A stretch of DNA of 64,000 nt, from NCBI RefSeq assembly GCF_041320665.1, contig NZ_CP166730.1:1240001-1304000 (forward strand). Reading direction: 5' to 3'. How positions within the stretch are numbered: the first letter of the stretch is position 1; every line of letters starts with the position of its first letter. The position numbers and the translations under genes are program-made. This document shows positions 43,405-52,449 of the stretch, piece by piece. Source of the stretch: Comamonas sp. GB3 AK4-5 (lineage in GTDB: Bacteria > Pseudomonadota > Gammaproteobacteria > Burkholderiales > Burkholderiaceae_C). The notes under the pieces are model-generated. The model had not been told where the DNA came from, did not search any database, and was given only the letters and a program-made list of their open reading frames with translations.

Positions 43405-43490
43405 GGTTGAGGGCCCACGCCAGCGGTGCTGCAGAGGCCGGTTCCGGCCGATATCGGGCTTTGCCGTTGTATGGTGATCCCCAAAGAAAA

Positions 43491-43511
43491 AGCCGGGCAG
43501 GGTGCCCGGCT
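43491..43511 (-). terminator. Rho-independent terminator of ctpA
   Basis: AGCCGGGC (43491-43498) and GCCCGGCT (43504-43511), 5-nt loop, followed on the minus strand by TTTTCTTT. It lies 41 nt beyond the ctpA stop. Confidence 0.88.
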
Positions 43512-43551
43512 GTGTCTGAATTGGCTTGCCAGTCAGAAAAAAGCCGAGGGC

Positions 43552-44988
43552 TTACTCTTCCTTGGTTTCCGCAGGGCGCTCGGTGGCGGTCTTGCTGACT
43601 TGCACCGGCTTGCCCTTGAGCTGGTTCAGGGCCTGCTGCAGCTGGAAGTCCTTGTCCGAGCCAAACTCGGGCAGGCGGCGCTCGGCGATGGGCTTTTTGG
43701 CCTCTTCTTCCAGGCGCTTGCGGGCTTCTTCGCGGGCCTTTTCACGGGCTTCGTCCTTGACCTCGTCGCCTTGGCCGCTGGAAAGGTGCTTTTCCAGGTC
43801 GGCTTCACGCATGCGCAGGGCCGCATACATATCGCCATTGGCGGTTTCATCCAGCATCACGTCGGGCACGATGCCCTTGGCCTGGATGGACTTGCCGCTG
43901 GGGGTGTAGTAGCGGGCCGTGGTCAGTTTCAGACCAGTATCTGGGCCGAGGGGGCGCACGGTCTGCACCGAGCCCTTGCCGAAGGTCTGGCCGCCCATGA
44001 CGGTGGCGCGGTGGTGGTCCTGCAGGGCGCCGGCCACGATCTCGCTGGCCGAGGCCGAGCCTTCGTTGACCAGCACCACCATGGGCACTTTCTTCAACGC
44101 TGCGGGCAGGCGCTGCAGCGGGTCGCCCTGGCCACGGCGGGTGTAGAACTCGGGGTTGGCCTTGAAGGTGGCCTTGCTTTCGGGCAACTGGCCGTTGGTG
44201 CTGACCACGGTCACGCCTTGCTGCAGGAAGGCGGCCGAGATGGCCACCGCTGCGTCCAGCAGGCCGCCCGGATCGTTGCGCAGGTCCAGCACCAGTCCCT
44301 TCAGATTCGGGTCTTGCTTGTAGATCTCTTCGACCTTGCGCACAAAGTCGTCCACCGTGTGTTCCTGGAACTGGCTCAGACGGATCCAGCCGTAGCCGGG
44401 CTCCACCAGCTTGCCCTTGACGGACTGGGTCTTGATCTCTTCGCGGGTGATGGTGACGGGGAAGCTGCGGCTTTCGTCCTTGCGCAGGATGGTTAGCGTC
44501 ACCTTGGTATTGGGTTCGCCGCGCATACGCTTGACAGCGTCATTCAGCGACAGGCCCTTGACGGCAGCTTCATCGATCTTGGTGATCAGGTCGTTGGTCT
44601 TCAACCCGGCGCGGTCGGCGGGCGAGCCTTCGATGGGCGAGACGATCTTGATCAGCCCGTCTTCCTGAGTGATTTCAATGCCCACGCCCACAAAGCGACC
44701 GGAAGTGCCTTCGCGGAATTCCTTGAACGACTTCTTGTCGAAATACTGGGAATGTGGATCCAGGCTGGACACCATGCCGGAGATGGCATCGGTGATCAGC
44801 TTTTTGTCGTCCACCGACTCCACATAGTCGGTCTTGACGATGCCGAAGACTGCAGACAGTTGCTGGATCTCTTCCAGCGGAAGCGGTGTCATGGCACCAC
44901 GTGCCACGGTTTGCAGCGACACGGTCGTCAATGCGCCGGCCAGCACACCCACAGAAACCCATCCAGCAATTTTCAGTTTTTGGCCCAT
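43552..44988 (-). CDS. ctpA: S41 family C-terminal processing protease CtpA
   Basis: A 478-residue periplasmic protease. A signal anchor (about 5-28) is followed by a PDZ domain ('GVGIEITQEDGLIKIVSPIEGSPADRAGLKTNDLITKIDEAAVKGL'). The S41 domain has 'LVLDLRNDPGGLLDAAVAI', catalytic Ser in 'VLVNEGSASASEIVAGALQD' and Lys in 'MGGQTFGKGSVQTV'. The C-terminal tail is Glu/Lys/Arg-rich (about 395-478). It trims C-termini of periplasmic proteins, such as peptidoglycan hydrolases in other bacteria. It stands downstream of gpmA as is common in betaproteobacteria. Confidence 0.96.
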   Translation of the reverse strand: MGQKLKIAGWVSVGVLAGALTTVSLQTVARGAMTPLPLEEIQQLSAVFGIVKTDYVESVDDKKLITDAISGMVSSLDPHSQYFDKKSFKEFREGTSGRFVGVGIEITQEDGLIKIVSPIEGSPADRAGLKTNDLITKIDEAAVKGLSLNDAVKRMRGEPNTKVTLTILRKDESRSFPVTITREEIKTQSVKGKLVEPGYGWIRLSQFQEHTVDDFVRKVEEIYKQDPNLKGLVLDLRNDPGGLLDAAVAISAAFLQQGVTVVSTNGQLPESKATFKANPEFYTRRGQGDPLQRLPAALKKVPMVVLVNEGSASASEIVAGALQDHHRATVMGGQTFGKGSVQTVRPLGPDTGLKLTTARYYTPSGKSIQAKGIVPDVMLDETANGDMYAALRMREADLEKHLSSGQGDEVKDEAREKAREEARKRLEEEAKKPIAERRLPEFGSDKDFQLQQALNQLKGKPVQVSKTATERPAETKEE

Positions 44989-45150
44989 AGATCCATACCT
45001 TTAACGGCGCAATATACACCGGGGACCTTGGCCCTTGGTGGGCCTCGGGTCCGAACTCGCTATAGATTTACCGAGTGTGACTTTTCAGCGTGTGCTTGTG
45101 ATCTCCGCGCGAACACGGATTGGCGCTTCGCGGGGAGATCGCTCGCATGC

Positions 45151-45894
45151 TCAGGCCTTGCCTTGGGCTGCGACGGCTGCAGCCGCCTTGGCTGCGGCTT
45201 CGGCGTCGCCCAGGTAGTAGCTGCGGATGGGCTTCAAGTTGTCATCCAGCTCATACACCAGCGGAATGCCATTGGGCACGTTCACACCCACGATGGCATC
45301 GTCGGCGATGTTGTCCAGATACTTGATCAGGGCGCGGATGGAATTGCCGTGGGCTGCCAGCACCACGCGCTTGCCAGCCTTGATGGCGGGCGCCATGGTG
45401 TCGTTCCAGAACGGCATCACGCGGGCCACGGTGTCCTTCAGGCATTCGGTCAGCGGAATCTGCTCGGGCTGCAGGGCTGCATAGCGGCGGTCGCTGCGCT
45501 CGCTGCGTGGGTCGGACGCTTCCAGGGCCGGTGGCGGCACGTCGTAGCTGCGGCGCCAGACCAGCACCTGGGCGTCACCGTATTGCTTGGCCATGTCTGC
45601 CTTGTTCAAACCTTGCAGGCCGCCGTAGTGGCGCTCGTTCAGGCGCCAGTTGTTTTCCACCGGGAGCCAGGTGCGGTCCATCTCGTCCAGCACATGCCAC
45701 AGCGTGCGGTTGGCGCGCTTGAGCATGCTGGAGAAAGCCAGGTCGAAGTCATAGCCCTCGGCCTTCAACAGGCGGCCTGCGCTCTTGGCCTGTTCCACAC
45801 CGGTGTCGGTCAGGTCCACATCGGTCCAGCCGGTGAAGCGGTTTTCGAGGTTCCAGGTGGATTCACCGTGGCGGATCAAAACGAGCTTGTGCAT
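45151..45894 (-). CDS. gpmA: 2,3-bisphosphoglycerate-dependent phosphoglycerate mutase
   Basis: A 247-residue glycolytic enzyme interconverting 3- and 2-phosphoglycerate. The phospho-His motif is '[12 protein letters not shown]' (His9), with '[13 protein letters not shown]', '[21 protein letters not shown]' and the second catalytic His in '[13 protein letters not shown]'. The C-terminus is extended by an Ala-rich tail. ATG 45894 is used; the frame remains open far upstream over the divergent rhodanese gene but is not coding there. Confidence 0.97.
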   Translation of the reverse strand: MHKLVLIRHGESTWNLENRFTGWTDVDLTDTGVEQAKSAGRLLKAEGYDFDLAFSSMLKRANRTLWHVLDEMDRTWLPVENNWRLNERHYGGLQGLNKADMAKQYGDAQVLVWRRSYDVPPPALEASDPRSERSDRRYAALQPEQIPLTECLKDTVARVMPFWNDTMAPAIKAGKRVVLAAHGNSIRALIKYLDNIADDAIVGVNVPNGIPLVYELDDNLKPIRSYYLGDAEAAAKAAAAVAAQGKA

Positions 45895-46069
45895 GAAGTC
45901 CCTTGGCGCGGCACGCGCGCGGCAAACGAAATAAAGAAAAGGTGCGGATTGCGTAAAACCGTTGATTTTAGGCCGCAGCAGGCGCCGTGTTCGGGCTGCA
46001 TGCCCGTTCAGACCGGAATGCCGGACTTCTCCCCCTAGAATTGCGCGGTTTGCTACCCCGAGGACTGAC

Positions 46070-46477
46070 GTGAATTTCTTCATCGAGAACTGGTATTTGA
46101 TCCTGCTGGCCATTGGCTCCGGCGCGTTGCTGTTGGTGCCTTCGCTCAAGGGCGCGGGAGCTGGCAGCCTGACGGCGGCCGACGCCGTGCAGCGCATCAA
46201 CCGCGAAAAAGCCGTGGTGGTGGATGTGCGCGAGCCGGAAGAATATGTCCAGGGCCACATCACCAACGCCAAGAACATCCCGATGTCGCAGCTGGAAGAG
46301 CGCCTGCCCCAGGTGGTCAAGAACAAGGCACTCCCCGTGGTGCTGGTGTGCGGCAAGGGTCCCCGCGCCGTGCGTGCCGAAGCGGTGGCCAAGAAGCTGG
46401 GCTATGAAAAGGCCCAGGCACTGGCTGGCGGCATGAAGGGCTGGCGCGATGCCAGCCTGCCGGTTGTAAAGACCTGA
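46070..46477 (+). CDS. membrane-anchored rhodanese-like protein
   Basis: A 135-residue protein starting at GTG 46070 (GAGGA upstream). An N-terminal helix '[25 protein letters not shown]' anchors a rhodanese domain: '[32 protein letters not shown]' and active-site Cys in '[23 protein letters not shown]', ending '[18 protein letters not shown]'. It could transfer sulfur to cyanide or protein thiols. It heads the rhodanese-grxC-secB-gpsA row conserved in betaproteobacteria. Confidence 0.93.
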   Translation: MNFFIENWYLILLAIGSGALLLVPSLKGAGAGSLTAADAVQRINREKAVVVDVREPEEYVQGHITNAKNIPMSQLEERLPQVVKNKALPVVLVCGKGPRAVRAEAVAKKLGYEKAQALAGGMKGWRDASLPVVKT

Positions 46478-46552
46478 ACCGCCCCCAGCTGCTGAGCATG
46501 CGCGGCCCACAAGTTGGGCCGGCGCAGCCCCATCACCCAGGAAAGAGACCCC

Positions 46553-46810
46553 ATGCAAGCCGTCAAGATGTACACCACCGCCGTCTGCCCTTACTGCATT
46601 CGTGCCAAGCAGATTCTGAAGTCCAAAGGCGTGGAGCAGATTGAGGAAGTGCGCATCGACACCGACGCCGCCGCCCGCGATCACATGATGCAGACCACCG
46701 GCCGCCGCACCGTGCCGCAGATCTTTATCGGCGACACCCATGTGGGCGGCTGTGATGACCTGATGGCCCTGGATGCCAAGGGCGGCCTCGTACCCCTGCT
46801 GAATGTTTGA
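46553..46810 (+). CDS. grxC: glutaredoxin 3
   Basis: An 85-residue glutaredoxin with active site 'TTAVCPYCIRAKQIL' (C-P-Y-C), glutathione-binding 'RRTVPQIFIGDTHVGGCDDLMALDAKGGL'. It reduces protein disulfides and mixed disulfides in the cytoplasm. ATG 46553 follows a GGAAAGAGA site at about 6 nt. Confidence 0.97.
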   Translation: MQAVKMYTTAVCPYCIRAKQILKSKGVEQIEEVRIDTDAAARDHMMQTTGRRTVPQIFIGDTHVGGCDDLMALDAKGGLVPLLNV

Positions 46811-46813
46811 CAC

Positions 46814-46920
46814 CCCCCTGAGGCACTGCGTGCCTTCCCCCCGCTCTCGCATCGCATGGCGATGCGGGCAGGGAGACGCTGCCAGCGCGGCGGGGCGGCC
46901 CTTGCGCGGCAGCCCTGGCC
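46814..46920 (+). repeat. interspersed repeat B, copy 3
   Basis: Begins 3 nt after the grxC stop. It keeps the two-hairpin plan with changed bases: core GCATCGC-ATG-GCGATGC and second stem GCTGCC...GGCAGC, where copies 1 and 4 have GGCACC...GGTGCC around the same AGCGCGGCGGGGCGGCCCTT interior. Confidence 0.75.
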
Positions 46921-47006
46921 AGCGGGACGTCAGCTACATCGACTGTGGACGGTGCGCGGCATCGTGGTCCATAGAGATGCGCATTGCATAATGCTCGCCA
47001 CACCCG

Positions 47007-47040
47007 CTGCACAGCTGCTGTGCCGGCGGGCTTTTTTGTA
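47007..47040 (+). terminator. hairpin with T-tract in the grxC-secB gap
   Basis: CCCGC then GCACAG-CTG-CTGTGC then GCGGG, followed by CTTTTTT. A -10-like CATAAT (about 46987) lies just upstream, so the hairpin may sit in the secB leader as an attenuator rather than ending the grxC transcript. Confidence 0.6.
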
Positions 47041-47074
47041 TATCCGGTTGCTTTTGACCTGAAAGACTGACTCC

Positions 47075-47530
47075 ATGTCCGAACAAGAAAACCCCGTGTT
47101 CCAGATCCAGCGCGTGTACCTGAAGGACCTGTCGCTCGAACAACCGAATTCCCCCGCCATCCTGCTGGAACAGACCCAGCCCAGCGTGGACATCCAGCTG
47201 GGTGTGGAAGCCACGCCCGTAGCCGAAGGCGTTTTTGAAGTGGCCGTTACCGCCACCGTGCAGACCAAGATCGAAGACAAGACCGTCTTCCTGGTCGAAG
47301 CCAAGCAGGCCGGCATCTTCGAAATCCGTAACATCCCCGAAGAGCAAATGGGCGGTGTGATCGGCGTGGCTTGCCCGCAAATCATTTACCCCTATCTGCG
47401 CGGCAACGTGGCCGACATCGTGACTCGTGCCGGCTTCCCGCCCGTGCACCTGGCCGAAATCAACTTCCAGGCCATGTACGAGCAGCAAGCCGCTGCCGCA
47501 GCACAGGCCGACGGTCAGCTGCCCCAGTAA
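47075..47530 (+). CDS. secB: protein export chaperone SecB
   Basis: A 151-residue protein. Family pattern: '[27 protein letters not shown]', '[44 protein letters not shown]' and '[41 protein letters not shown]'. The tetramer keeps preproteins unfolded and passes them to SecA. Located between grxC and gpsA as in other betaproteobacteria. Confidence 0.98.
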   Translation: MSEQENPVFQIQRVYLKDLSLEQPNSPAILLEQTQPSVDIQLGVEATPVAEGVFEVAVTATVQTKIEDKTVFLVEAKQAGIFEIRNIPEEQMGGVIGVACPQIIYPYLRGNVADIVTRAGFPPVHLAEINFQAMYEQQAAAAAQADGQLPQ

Positions 47531-47589
47531 GCGCGCTTTCAGCCGCTTTCGGTGATGTCCGCATGCAGGCTAGCCTGCAGACTCACCAC

Positions 47590-47612
47590 AAGGCCCTGCG
47601 GGGCCTTTTTCT
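47590..47612 (+). terminator. Rho-independent terminator of secB
   Basis: AAGGCCC (47590-47596), TGCG loop, GGGCCTT (47601-47607) followed by TTTCTTT. It lies 60 nt after the secB stop. Confidence 0.88.
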
Positions 47613-47721
47613 TTGGCCGCTTTTGAGTCAGGGTAGGGCGTGCGGGCCGCAGCGTCTGCTGCGCGTACCATGCGGGCTCGGCCTTGCCCGAGCAGCCGCA
47701 TTGAATGACTATGGAAAGCTT

Positions 47722-48747
47722 ATGGATACAGCACAGACAGCTATGAAAATCACAGTGATCGGCGCCGGCGCCTGGGGCACGGCCATGGCCATGGCCGCCG
47801 CGGCCCATCCAGCGGGTCACCAGGTGCTGCTGTGGGCGCGTGATGCACGCCAGGCCGAAGACATGTATGCCATCCGCCAGAACACCCGCTATCTGCCCGG
47901 CCTGTCGTTTCCTCCGGGCTTGAAGATCGCCCAGGGTGCGCAGCTGCGCGATGTGCAGGCCGCCGTGGCCGACGCGCAGTTGGTCATCATTGGCACGCCC
48001 ATGGCCGCACTGCGCGGCTGGCTGCAGCAGCTGCAAGGCCTGCGCGTGCCGGTGGCCTGGCTGTGCAAGGGCTTTGAAGCCGGCACCGGCCTGATGCCGC
48101 ACGAGGTCTGTGCCGAAGTGGCGCCCCTGCTGCGCTGCGCGGCCCTGAGTGGCCCCAGCTTTGCGCAGGAGGTGGCGCGCAGCCAGCCATCCGCCCTGGT
48201 GGCCGCCAGCCGCGATGCCCAGGTGCGCCGCGCCCTGGTGGACGCGCTGCACAGCCCTGCGCTGCGCGTCTATGGCAATGAGGACATCGTGGGCGTGGAA
48301 GTGGGCGGTGCCGTGAAGAACGTGATGGCCATTGCCGCCGGCCTGTGCGACGGGTTGGAGCTGGGGCTGAATGCCCGCGCGGCCTTGCTCACACGCGGCC
48401 TGGCCGAGATGACGCGCCTGGGCGTGGCCCTGGGCGCCCGTCCCGACACCTTCATGGGCCTGTCCGGCCTGGGGGATTTGATGTTGACCGCCACCGGCGA
48501 CCTGTCGCGCAACCGCAAGGTGGGCCTGCTGCTGGCCAGCGGCATCAGCCTGGCCCAGGCCGTGGAGTCGTTAGGCCATGTGGCCGAAGGCGTGTACAGC
48601 GCCCGCACCGTGCTGGCCCGTGCCCAGGCCCTGGGTGTGGACATGCCCATCGCCGCCACCGTGGTCGACCTGCTGGATGGCAAGGTCGCTCCGGCCCAGG
48701 CCGTGCACCGGCTGATGGAGCGCGACCCCAAGCAGCAGGAGCGTTAA
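47722..48747 (+). CDS. gpsA: glycerol-3-phosphate dehydrogenase [NAD(P)+]
   Basis: A 341-residue enzyme that reduces dihydroxyacetone phosphate to sn-glycerol-3-phosphate for phospholipid synthesis. N-terminal Rossmann motif '[18 protein letters not shown]', '[15 protein letters not shown]', '[19 protein letters not shown]', the catalytic Lys in '[24 protein letters not shown]', and '[23 protein letters not shown]'. ATG 47722 has GGAAAG 5 nt upstream; ATG 47743 would remove seven residues and is also possible. Confidence 0.96.
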   Translation: MDTAQTAMKITVIGAGAWGTAMAMAAAAHPAGHQVLLWARDARQAEDMYAIRQNTRYLPGLSFPPGLKIAQGAQLRDVQAAVADAQLVIIGTPMAALRGWLQQLQGLRVPVAWLCKGFEAGTGLMPHEVCAEVAPLLRCAALSGPSFAQEVARSQPSALVAASRDAQVRRALVDALHSPALRVYGNEDIVGVEVGGAVKNVMAIAAGLCDGLELGLNARAALLTRGLAEMTRLGVALGARPDTFMGLSGLGDLMLTATGDLSRNRKVGLLLASGISLAQAVESLGHVAEGVYSARTVLARAQALGVDMPIAATVVDLLDGKVAPAQAVHRLMERDPKQQER

Positions 48748-48771
48748 GCCGCCGCCGCATTCAATCTGCGG

Positions 48772-49644
48772 CTACGCAGCGCCTGGGTGCGCCAGAAATT
48801 CTTGAACCATGCGGTTGAACCTGTCCGCATGTTCCCACTGCGCCCAGTGGCCGCATTGGTTGAAGATGTGCATCTGGGCGTTGGGAATGCCCCAGATCAC
48901 GCGCAGGCCGATGTCCAGCGGCACAAAGCGGTCATCACGCCCCCAGATGACCAGGGTCTGGGCCTGGATCTCGGAAAGGCGGTTGCTGTAGTCGCTGAAC
49001 TGCCTGGGGTTGATCTGCAGGCTTTTGACGAAGTTCTCCAGATGGTCGCGGCGCGCGAGTATGTTGGCCAGGCGCTGCTGGTAGAGTTCCTCGGTGAGGC
49101 TGCTGGCGTCATAGACAAAGACATTCATCATGCGTTTCAGGTTCTCCACCGTAGGGTCACGGTAGAGCGCGCCGATGAGTTTGATGCCTTCGGTGGGCAT
49201 GGGCACAAAGCTGCTGGGGCCACCTGTGCCGCCGCCCATGAGGATCAGCTTGTCCACCATGGTGGGGTGGGCCAGTGCAAAGCCCACGGCGCTGTGGGCG
49301 CCCATGGAGTTGCCGATGATGTGGACCTTGGTCAGGCCCAATTGGTCGAGCACGGCCTTGAGGCAGCGTGCATTGAGATCGGAGCGCGATCCCGTGCTGA
49401 CAATGCTGTCGCTTTTGCTCCAGCCGGGGCAGTCCAGCAGCAGGACGCGCCAGCCGGCTTCGACCAGGGGCTCGATATTGCGGTGAAAGTTGGCCCAGCC
49501 GCTGGCCCCTGGCCCTGAGCCGTGCAGCATGACCACGACCTGATCGCCGTGGCCCACATCGTTGTAGTGCAGTTTGAGTGGTTTGCCATCTTCGGTGATG
49601 GTCACAAAGCGGCTGGTTTCTGCTTCGCCGATGCTGGGGTTCAT
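48772..49644 (-). CDS. mhpC: meta-cleavage product hydrolase, MhpC-like alpha/beta hydrolase
   Basis: A 290-residue alpha/beta hydrolase of the MhpC/BphD group. Oxyanion region '[43 protein letters not shown]', nucleophile Ser in '[18 protein letters not shown]', Asp in '[15 protein letters not shown]' and His in '[17 protein letters not shown]'. It would cleave the C-C bond of the ring-fission product from the MhpB reaction. Last gene of the minus-strand mhp-like operon, 40 bp after mhpD. Confidence 0.93.
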   Translation of the reverse strand: MNPSIGEAETSRFVTITEDGKPLKLHYNDVGHGDQVVVMLHGSGPGASGWANFHRNIEPLVEAGWRVLLLDCPGWSKSDSIVSTGSRSDLNARCLKAVLDQLGLTKVHIIGNSMGAHSAVGFALAHPTMVDKLILMGGGTGGPSSFVPMPTEGIKLIGALYRDPTVENLKRMMNVFVYDASSLTEELYQQRLANILARRDHLENFVKSLQINPRQFSDYSNRLSEIQAQTLVIWGRDDRFVPLDIGLRVIWGIPNAQMHIFNQCGHWAQWEHADRFNRMVQEFLAHPGAA

Positions 49645-49684
49645 ACGTTGTTGTCTCCTGAATGCATGGTTGGGGGCGCGTGAT

Positions 49685-50467
49685 TTATTGGCCAAACTGG
49701 GCACGTACACAGCCCAGGCCGCTGATATGGGCCTCGAAGCGGTCACCTGCCTGTACGGGCACCATGGGGCCCAGGGCACCGGTGAGTACCAGATCGCCCG
49801 CGCGCAGCGGCTGGCCCAGGCCGGCGAGCTTGCGTGCCAGCCATGTGGCCGCATTCAAGGGATGGCCCAGGCAGGCGGCCCCATTGCCCTGGGAGGCAGT
49901 CTCGCCATTGCGTGTGAGCCGCATCTCGCAGAGCTTGAGATCCAGAGCGTCAAGTCGTACGGGAACGGCACCCAGCACCACCAGGCCGCTGGAGGCGTTG
50001 TCGGCCACGGTGTCCACAAAGCGGATGTTCCAGTCGGCAATGCGGCTGCCCACAATCTCCAGTGCTGGCAGTGCATAGGCCGTGGCGTTGATGACATCGA
50101 CCAGGGTGGCGTCTGGCAGGTCCAGGTCGTGCTTCAGGACCAGGGCGACTTCGGCCTCTATCTTGGGTTGCAGCGTGCGCTGCCTGGGCAGGACTTCATC
50201 GTCGCCATACACCATGTCGGCAAACAAGGTGCCAAAGTCCGGTTGGTCCACGCCCAGCTGCTTTTGCACGGTCAACGAGGTCAGACCTATCTTGCGACCC
50301 ACGATGCGCCGACCCTGGGCCAGGGCATGGCGCACATTGGCCAATTGCACCGCATAAGCGTCGTCGTGGTCGCTCATTTCGTCGCGCAGGGGGGGAATAG
50401 GCTTGCGCATTGCTTCGGCTTGGCGCAGTCGCTGGGCCCAGGTCTGGATTTGCTCAGGAGAGGTCAT
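49685..50467 (-). CDS. mhpD: 2-keto-4-pentenoate hydratase MhpD
   Basis: A 260-residue hydratase. Diagnostic runs: '[43 protein letters not shown]', '[66 protein letters not shown]' with the acidic metal ligands, and '[42 protein letters not shown]'. It adds water to 2-hydroxypenta-2,4-dienoate, giving 4-hydroxy-2-oxovalerate. The following enzymes (MhpE aldolase, MhpF dehydrogenase) are not in the window. Confidence 0.95.
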   Translation of the reverse strand: MTSPEQIQTWAQRLRQAEAMRKPIPPLRDEMSDHDDAYAVQLANVRHALAQGRRIVGRKIGLTSLTVQKQLGVDQPDFGTLFADMVYGDDEVLPRQRTLQPKIEAEVALVLKHDLDLPDATLVDVINATAYALPALEIVGSRIADWNIRFVDTVADNASSGLVVLGAVPVRLDALDLKLCEMRLTRNGETASQGNGAACLGHPLNAATWLARKLAGLGQPLRAGDLVLTGALGPMVPVQAGDRFEAHISGLGCVRAQFGQ

Positions 50468-50481
50468 GGAAAAGTCCTATT

Positions 50482-51450
50482 TCAGGTGTGCATGAACATC
50501 AGGCCGTAGCCTGCGATGAGCGCGGGAATCGCGCGGTAGGCATAGACGGGGCAGTGCAGAGGGTGGTCTGAAGGCAAAGCCGCACGTGCGACCAGCCAGG
50601 TCTTGGACTCATGGGCCGAGTTGCCGGCGAGCTCGGCAATCGAGGCCTCGCTCATGGCGCACAGCGCATCCAGCTCGCCGTGGCGCAAGGTGTTCATCCA
50701 TTGCTGGTCCCAGTCCGGGTTCAGGGGTTTCATCCAGTGGTCGCCACGCGCCAGGGCCATGCCTGCGGCCATGACGCGCTCGGTCTTGGCGGCCTTGTCG
50801 GCTTCAGTCGGGAGGCGCTTGACCGTGATGCGCTCGCGCACGGCAGGGTCGGGGTGTTGCATGGTGGGCACGGGTGGCTCGTGTGAAAGCCCGCCTGAGC
50901 CAATGACCAGCGTGCGCTGTGGCAAACCGTCCAGGTAGGAGCCTATGGCCTCGCCCAGGGCCTTGCAGCGTGCCAGCCGTGCAATCCCAGGCTGGGCGAC
51001 AGCGTTGAGGAAAATCGGGATCACAGGTGGGGTATCCAGATCGTCGCCCCACAGCACCTGCAAGGCCTGGGAGAAACCATGGTCGACTTGCATGCGGCGC
51101 GAGACGGCCAGGTCAAAGTGCCGGTCCATCAGATAAGCCGCCATCGATAGCGCCAGCTCCTCGGGCACGTTGAGAGGGCCTGCAGGGGTGAGGTAGTCGC
51201 CCACGGCCCAGGCCTGGCTGCCCAGGCAAAAAGGCGGCATGAGTTCGTTGAAAAAACCGTTGTAGTGATCCGGTCCTATGAGCACGATGAGCTCGGGGTC
51301 AAAGGCCGCTATGGCGGCACGCGCCTGCTCCACGGCTTCATCTAGCACGCGCTGGTCCTGCGGGTCTATGGGATTCAGGCCCAGCAAGGGGGAGTGGGAC
51401 ATGCCCAGAAAGGCGCGTTTTGGCGCTTGTTGTGGAGTCTCTGGCTTCAT
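50482..51450 (-). CDS. mhpB: 3-carboxyethylcatechol 2,3-dioxygenase MhpB (LigB family)
   Basis: A 322-residue extradiol ring-cleavage dioxygenase, close to E. coli MhpB along its length: 'LGMSHSPLLGLNPIDPQDQRVLDEAV', 'FDPELIVLIGPDHYNGFFNELMPPFCLGSQAWAVGDY' (Fe-binding and catalytic His), 'RRMQVDHGFSQALQVLWG' and 'LVIGSGGLSHEPPVPTM'. It opens 2,3-dihydroxyphenylpropionate or a related catechol with Fe(II). ATG 51450 is chosen; the longer frame to 51501 would need a TTG start. Confidence 0.95.
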   Translation of the reverse strand: MKPETPQQAPKRAFLGMSHSPLLGLNPIDPQDQRVLDEAVEQARAAIAAFDPELIVLIGPDHYNGFFNELMPPFCLGSQAWAVGDYLTPAGPLNVPEELALSMAAYLMDRHFDLAVSRRMQVDHGFSQALQVLWGDDLDTPPVIPIFLNAVAQPGIARLARCKALGEAIGSYLDGLPQRTLVIGSGGLSHEPPVPTMQHPDPAVRERITVKRLPTEADKAAKTERVMAAGMALARGDHWMKPLNPDWDQQWMNTLRHGELDALCAMSEASIAELAGNSAHESKTWLVARAALPSDHPLHCPVYAYRAIPALIAGYGLMFMHT

Positions 51451-51530
51451 ATCTTTCAGGGAGAAAATTCGGTCAATCTCGATCGATTGGAAGATTGTCA
51501 AGATGCCGCTGGTGAATGAGAACAGCGTGC

Positions 51531-51544
51531 GCAGAGTGCACCTA
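51531..51544. promoter_or_regulatory. half-site resembling the MhpR operator, upstream of mhpB
   Basis: GCAGAGTGCACCTATG shares AGAGTGCACCT with the full palindrome at 53584-53602 but has no second half. It lies about 85 bp upstream of the mhpB start, between the SDR and mhpB genes. Confidence 0.4.
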
Positions 51545-51586
51545 TGACCCAGGGCTTACCCCCGGTTCGTCACACCGGGCGCAAAA

Positions 51587-51608
51587 AAGCCACCGCAAAG
51601 GGTGGCTT
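51587..51608 (-). terminator. Rho-independent terminator of the SDR gene
   Basis: AAGCCACC (51587-51594) and GGTGGCTT (51601-51608), 6-nt loop, followed on the minus strand by TTTTTTGC. It lies 22 nt beyond the SDR stop, so mhpB needs its own promoter or read-through. Confidence 0.88.
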
Positions 51609-51629
51609 GAAATGCAGGAGTGGCTTGGC

Positions 51630-52415
51630 TTATTGCACCAGGCGCCCACCGTCTACGACCAGGTCGGCTCCCGTGATCATGCGGGCGTCGGCCGAGGCCA
51701 GAAAGGCCACGGCAGCCGCCACATCCGCAGGTTCGACGATCTGGCCCATGGGATTCATCTGTTTCACGGCTTCCAGGGCCTGCTCGCGGCCGCCGAAGCG
51801 TTCGGTCAGCTGCTGTTCCACAAAAGGTGTCCACAGATAACCGGGGTGCACCGCATTCACGCGCACCTGGTAGCCATGGCGCGCGGCGCTGATGGCGGCC
51901 TGCTTGCTCATGGTTTTGAGAGCGCCCTTGCTGGATGCATAAGTGCCCAAATCCTTGGAGCCCACATAGCCCGAGATGGAGCCCATGTTGACGATGGCAC
52001 CGCCATGCGCTTGCGTCTTCATGGTCTTGAGCGCGGTCTGCATGCCCAGCAGGGCACCCTCTACGTTGACGGCAAACACCTGGCGCCATTCGTCCAGGTC
52101 AAGCTCGTCAAAAGCCGCAGGCTGCCGGGGAATCATGCCGGCGTTGTTGACCAGCACATCGAGTCTCCCGTGCTTGTCGACGATGGATTGCGCAATCTGC
52201 TCCCATTGCGCGCGGCTGCGCACATCCAGCTGGACCAGCTCGGGCGCAGACGCACCACGGTGTGCGAACTGGGCCTGAATGGCCTCGGGGTTGTCAAAGC
52301 GCAGATCGGCAAGCACCACATGCGCGCCTTCGCTGGCCAGACGCAGGCCACAGGCCAGGCCTATGGCACCTGCACCGCCGGTGATCAAAACGGTTTTTTT
52401 CTCAAAACGCTGCAT
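51630..52415 (-). CDS. short-chain dehydrogenase/reductase
   Basis: A 261-residue classical SDR. NAD-binding 'TVLITGGAGAIGLACGLRLASEGAHVVLADLR' (Asp favours NAD), 'DVLVNNAGMIPRQPAAFDE', catalytic Ser in 'IVNMGSISGYVGSKDLG', and Tyr-x-x-x-Lys in 'TYASSKGALK'. It ends with 'ADLVVDGGRLVQ'. Located between tctC and mhpB, it could oxidise an alcohol or dihydrodiol precursor of the catechol, but the substrate is not evident. Confidence 0.92.
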   Translation of the reverse strand: MQRFEKKTVLITGGAGAIGLACGLRLASEGAHVVLADLRFDNPEAIQAQFAHRGASAPELVQLDVRSRAQWEQIAQSIVDKHGRLDVLVNNAGMIPRQPAAFDELDLDEWRQVFAVNVEGALLGMQTALKTMKTQAHGGAIVNMGSISGYVGSKDLGTYASSKGALKTMSKQAAISAARHGYQVRVNAVHPGYLWTPFVEQQLTERFGGREQALEAVKQMNPMGQIVEPADVAAAVAFLASADARMITGADLVVDGGRLVQ

Positions 52416-52449
52416 AAGGGCTATCCATTCTTCAGATCACGCAAGGTGC

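Larger units (their letters stand above)
43194..43551. other. 358-bp stretch with repeat A copy 2 and the ctpA terminator
   Basis: No gene. Besides repeat A (43313-43404) and the terminator (43491-43511) there is a short hairpin GGCCTTACGGCC at about 43282-43293; nothing else stands out. Confidence 0.6.
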